The position numbers and the translations under genes are program-made. A model generated the notes under the pieces. The model had not been told where the DNA came from and searched no databases. It was given only the letters and a program-made list of their open reading frames with translations. A stretch of DNA of 64,000 nucleotides from Pseudomonas sp. PDM05 (GTDB taxonomy: Bacteria; Pseudomonadota; Gammaproteobacteria; Pseudomonadales; Pseudomonadaceae), in contig NZ_JACVAC010000009.1 in assembly GCF_014851685.1 (NCBI RefSeq), positions 124,001 to 188,000 on the forward strand. Reading direction: 5' to 3'. Of the stretch, positions 62,099 through 64,000 are shown in pieces. Within the stretch, counting starts at the first letter, position 1. Each line of letters opens with the position of its first letter.

Positions 62099-63079
62099 TT
62101 ACCCAGGGTGATGGGGGTTGCGTTGTAGCACCGCGTCCAGGATCCGGTCGGTTTTCAATGCCTCGATCGCCAACGATGGATGCAGCGCCTCACCGCGGAT
62201 ATGCGCGTTCATGGCCAGCACGTGGTGCCACTGGATATGTGCGTGGCACGGCACCTCCAGGACCTCGCACTCATCCCCCTCAAGCCGCAAGGGTTGGTCA
62301 TCGAACACCGAGAACTCGATACGCCCCTGGCTGCCGATCAACACGACACGATCTTCACGTCGGTCCGCGACAAAATTCCAGCAGCCCATGCCCAATGCGC
62401 CCGAGGCAAAACGCCAGCTGGCGGTCACCGCATCCTCCGCGGCATAACGGCCGGCCTGGCGCGAGGTAAAACCGGCCACTTCGATGATGTCGCCGGCCAG
62501 GTACTGGAACAGGTCGAAGCCATGGCTGGCCAGGTCGGCAAAGTAGCCGCCACCGGCAATCGCCGGGTCGGTGCGCCAGTTGTCGGCGTGGGCGTCCGCA
62601 ACGGCCTGCGGCTTGCACAGGGTCCAGGTGAGGTGACGCAACTCGCCGATGCGCCCTGCTTGCAGCCAATCGCGTACCTGCTGGAAACGCGGCAAGGAGC
62701 GGCGGTAGTACGACACAAACAGATGCAACCCGGCGCGCTCGAACGTGCGCTGCATCAACGCGCTCTGCTCGGCATTCATCGACATGGGCTTCTCGACGCA
62801 GCAGTGCTTGCCGGCCGCTGCCACCATCAGGCTGTATTCAAGGTGGCTGGCGGGCGGCGTGGCGATGTACACCGCGTCCACCTCAGGGTCGTCGATCAGC
62901 GCCTGGGCGTCGGTATAAAAACGCGCAATGCCGTGGCGTGTTGCATAATCGCGCACCGCCGCTTCACGGCGCCCCATCACGGCCACCAAGGCCGAACCTG
63001 GCGCTTTGTAGAAAGCGGGTCCACTCTTTAACTCAGTGACACTGCCGCAACCGATCATGCCCCACCGCACGGTGTTCAT
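62099..63079 (-). CDS. Gfo/Idh/MocA family oxidoreductase
   Basis: A 326-residue NAD(P)-dependent oxidoreductase. The Rossmann start is NTVRWGMIGCGSVTELKSGP and the dinucleotide site continues to VDAVYIATPPASHLEYSLM. The catalytic lysine is in HCCVEKPMSMNAEQS. The C-terminal beta-sheet domain has FDLFQYLAGD. The substrate, a sugar or inositol-type compound, cannot be named. The ATG at 63079 is supported by GAGGAA; the longer frame to 63154 is not used. It diverges from the NUDIX gene. Confidence 0.92.
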   Translation of the reverse strand: MNTVRWGMIGCGSVTELKSGPAFYKAPGSALVAVMGRREAAVRDYATRHGIARFYTDAQALIDDPEVDAVYIATPPASHLEYSLMVAAAGKHCCVEKPMSMNAEQSALMQRTFERAGLHLFVSYYRRSLPRFQQVRDWLQAGRIGELRHLTWTLCKPQAVADAHADNWRTDPAIAGGGYFADLASHGFDLFQYLAGDIIEVAGFTSRQAGRYAAEDAVTASWRFASGALGMGCWNFVADRREDRVVLIGSQGRIEFSVFDDQPLRLEGDECEVLEVPCHAHIQWHHVLAMNAHIRGEALHPSLAIEALKTDRILDAVLQRNPHHPG

Positions 63080-63206
63080 CTGTTTTCCTCGTCCGTTTTC
63101 ATCAAGGGCGCAGTATCCACATACCCCGAGGCCCACGCCAGCCGGACTTAGCATGACAATTGCATTACACTTTTATGACAATCATCCACCTGCGGGGGCA
63201 CAGACG

Positions 63207-63569
63207 ATGAAAATTCGCGCAACGGTCATTTGCGAACACGAGGGGCACATCCTCTTCGTGCGCAAGGCCAGATCAAAATGGGCACTGCCTGGCGGCAAGG
63301 TCGAACGTGGCGAGCGCCCGGTCGGCGCAGCCGAGCGGGAGCTGGAAGAAGAGACCGGCTTGAACGTGGACGGGTTGCTGTACTTGCAGGAACTGAAGGC
63401 CCGCGACACCCTGCATCATGTGTTCGAGGCCTCGGTAGTCAACGTCGCCGATGCAAAACCTTGTAATGAAATAGTCGATTGCCTCTGGCACGCCTATGCC
63501 GCGATGGATCAACTGGACACCACCGACGCCACCCGCCATATCGTCAAATCCTTCTTGCGACGCCTGTAG
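63207..63569 (+). CDS. NUDIX hydrolase
   Basis: A 120-residue hydrolase of nucleoside diphosphate-linked compounds. The complete Nudix box is at about 30-52: GKVERG, E, then REL and EEETGL. The ATG at 63207 is preceded by GGGGG nine bases away; an ATG further upstream in the same frame would add a short hydrophilic stretch. The substrate is not evident. It converges on the last gene across three bases. Confidence 0.88.
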   Translation: MKIRATVICEHEGHILFVRKARSKWALPGGKVERGERPVGAAERELEEETGLNVDGLLYLQELKARDTLHHVFEASVVNVADAKPCNEIVDCLWHAYAAMDQLDTTDATRHIVKSFLRRL

Positions 63570-63572
63570 TCT

Positions 63573-64000
63573 TCATTTCTGTTTGGCTTTGGCCTGCCCT
63601 CGCGAATACAGCGCTTCCACCAGTTTCTGCCGCTCGTCCTGGGGCAAATTGCCCGCGAACTCAGCCAGCGTGGCATCCACCAACGCCCGCAATGCCGCAT
63701 CGGCCTCACGCGCCTTGGCCAACTCACTCACCAGCCTCTCGCGGTCCAACGTCGGCGCTTGCAGTTGCTGGATCACCCCCAGCCGTGCTTCGCGACCGGC
63801 CATGATCAATGGCTGGCTGTCGGCGCGGTTGTGCCGCAACAGTTGACGCAGCTCCCTGCGACGCTCCGGCGGCAGCTTGAACATCGCCTGGCGCAACCCA
63901 TGCTGGTTGACCACGGCCTCGGCAGGTTTGGCCATGGCCATCCAATGGTAGAGGCCACCGCCCACCCCACCGAGCAAAAACACGTTGAGCAACACCGAGA
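63573..64000 (-). CDS. Periplasmic CpxP/Spy-like protein (5' end outside window)
   Basis: The visible part, about 142 codons, opens with the end of a signal anchor (LLNVFLLGGVGGGLYHW) and continues as a mostly helical, Arg/Ala/Glu-rich domain (KLPPERRRELRQLLRHNRAD, LDRERLVSELAKAREADAAL) ending in KAKQK. It resembles the heavy-metal-sensor/Spy-CpxP group in helix pattern. The frame is open to the window edge, so the start codon lies past 64000. A sigma or anti-sigma context cannot be judged here. Confidence 0.7.
   Translation of the reverse strand, partial: SVLLNVFLLGGVGGGLYHWMAMAKPAEAVVNQHGLRQAMFKLPPERRRELRQLLRHNRADSQPLIMAGREARLGVIQQLQAPTLDRERLVSELAKAREADAALRALVDATLAEFAGNLPQDERQKLVEALYSRGQAKAKQK

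Overview
The window reads as a chromosomal stretch of a fluorescent-group Pseudomonas. The coding regions are GC-rich and tightly packed. Several intergenic gaps hold the REP doublets typical of that group (GTGGGAGC...GCTCCCAC). From memory, the gene order matches Pseudomonas core blocks: pepN-zapE with nadK-glpG; cobN-chlI-chlD-cobW opposite cbtBA-cobE-cobM; cti/metH; cysI-DUF934; ldcA; dnaQ-rnhA-methyltransferase/gloB-mltD; and the Npp peptide ABC transporter. No rRNA, tRNA, CRISPR array, integrase or transposase gene was seen.

Layout. 1-4.4 kb: an LPS phosphoethanolamine transferase cut by the window edge, a Fur-box siderophore receptor with a long leader hairpin, and a small exported protein behind a PmrA-type box. 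4.4-12.7 kb: a minus-strand block nadK, metallophosphoesterase, glpG, DUF1315, DUF2797, pepN, zapE, then a GNAT gene. 12.9-15.9 kb: a DUF1853 gene, then an AT-rich island holding a broken peptidoglycan-hydrolase-like gene, an intact immunity-like gene coupled to it, and a second immunity-like remnant. 16-25.8 kb: cobalamin synthesis and cobalt insertion, with two divergent cobalamin riboswitches on either side of a roughly 600-bp inverted-repeat element that contains a REP pair. 26-35.6 kb: nfuA, an acyltransferase, cti, metH with a MetR-type box, DUF2970, an orphan binding protein and an uncatalogued 37-codon membrane peptide. 35.8-44 kb: sulfite reductase, a MerR/ene-reductase pair with a textbook MerR promoter, poxB, an FMN reductase and a LysR regulator. 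44-51.5 kb: lysine/arginine decarboxylase, dnaQ, rnhA, methyltransferase, gloB, mltD. 51.8-59.1 kb: five genes of a peptide ABC importer. 59-64 kb: an AraC regulator, a LysE exporter, a deletion scar joining a headless HxlR regulator to a headless SDR dehydrogenase, RNase T2, a Gfo/Idh/MocA oxidoreductase, a NUDIX hydrolase and a periplasmic protein cut by the window edge.

How the parts work together. The cobalamin genes feed MetH, the B12-dependent methionine synthase, which lies only 8 kb away. CysI supplies the sulfide used for cysteine and methionine. CptA-type LPS modification and Cti both remodel the envelope. Most of the window is ordinary core genome. The unusual material is in the gaps: the effector/immunity scar at 14-15.9 kb, the inverted-repeat element between the riboswitches, the SD-sequestering hairpin at 1.7 kb, the PmrA-type box at 4.05 kb and the double gene decapitation at 61.2 kb. 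I did not find an obviously new multi-gene system. The effector/immunity remnant is the nearest candidate for one.
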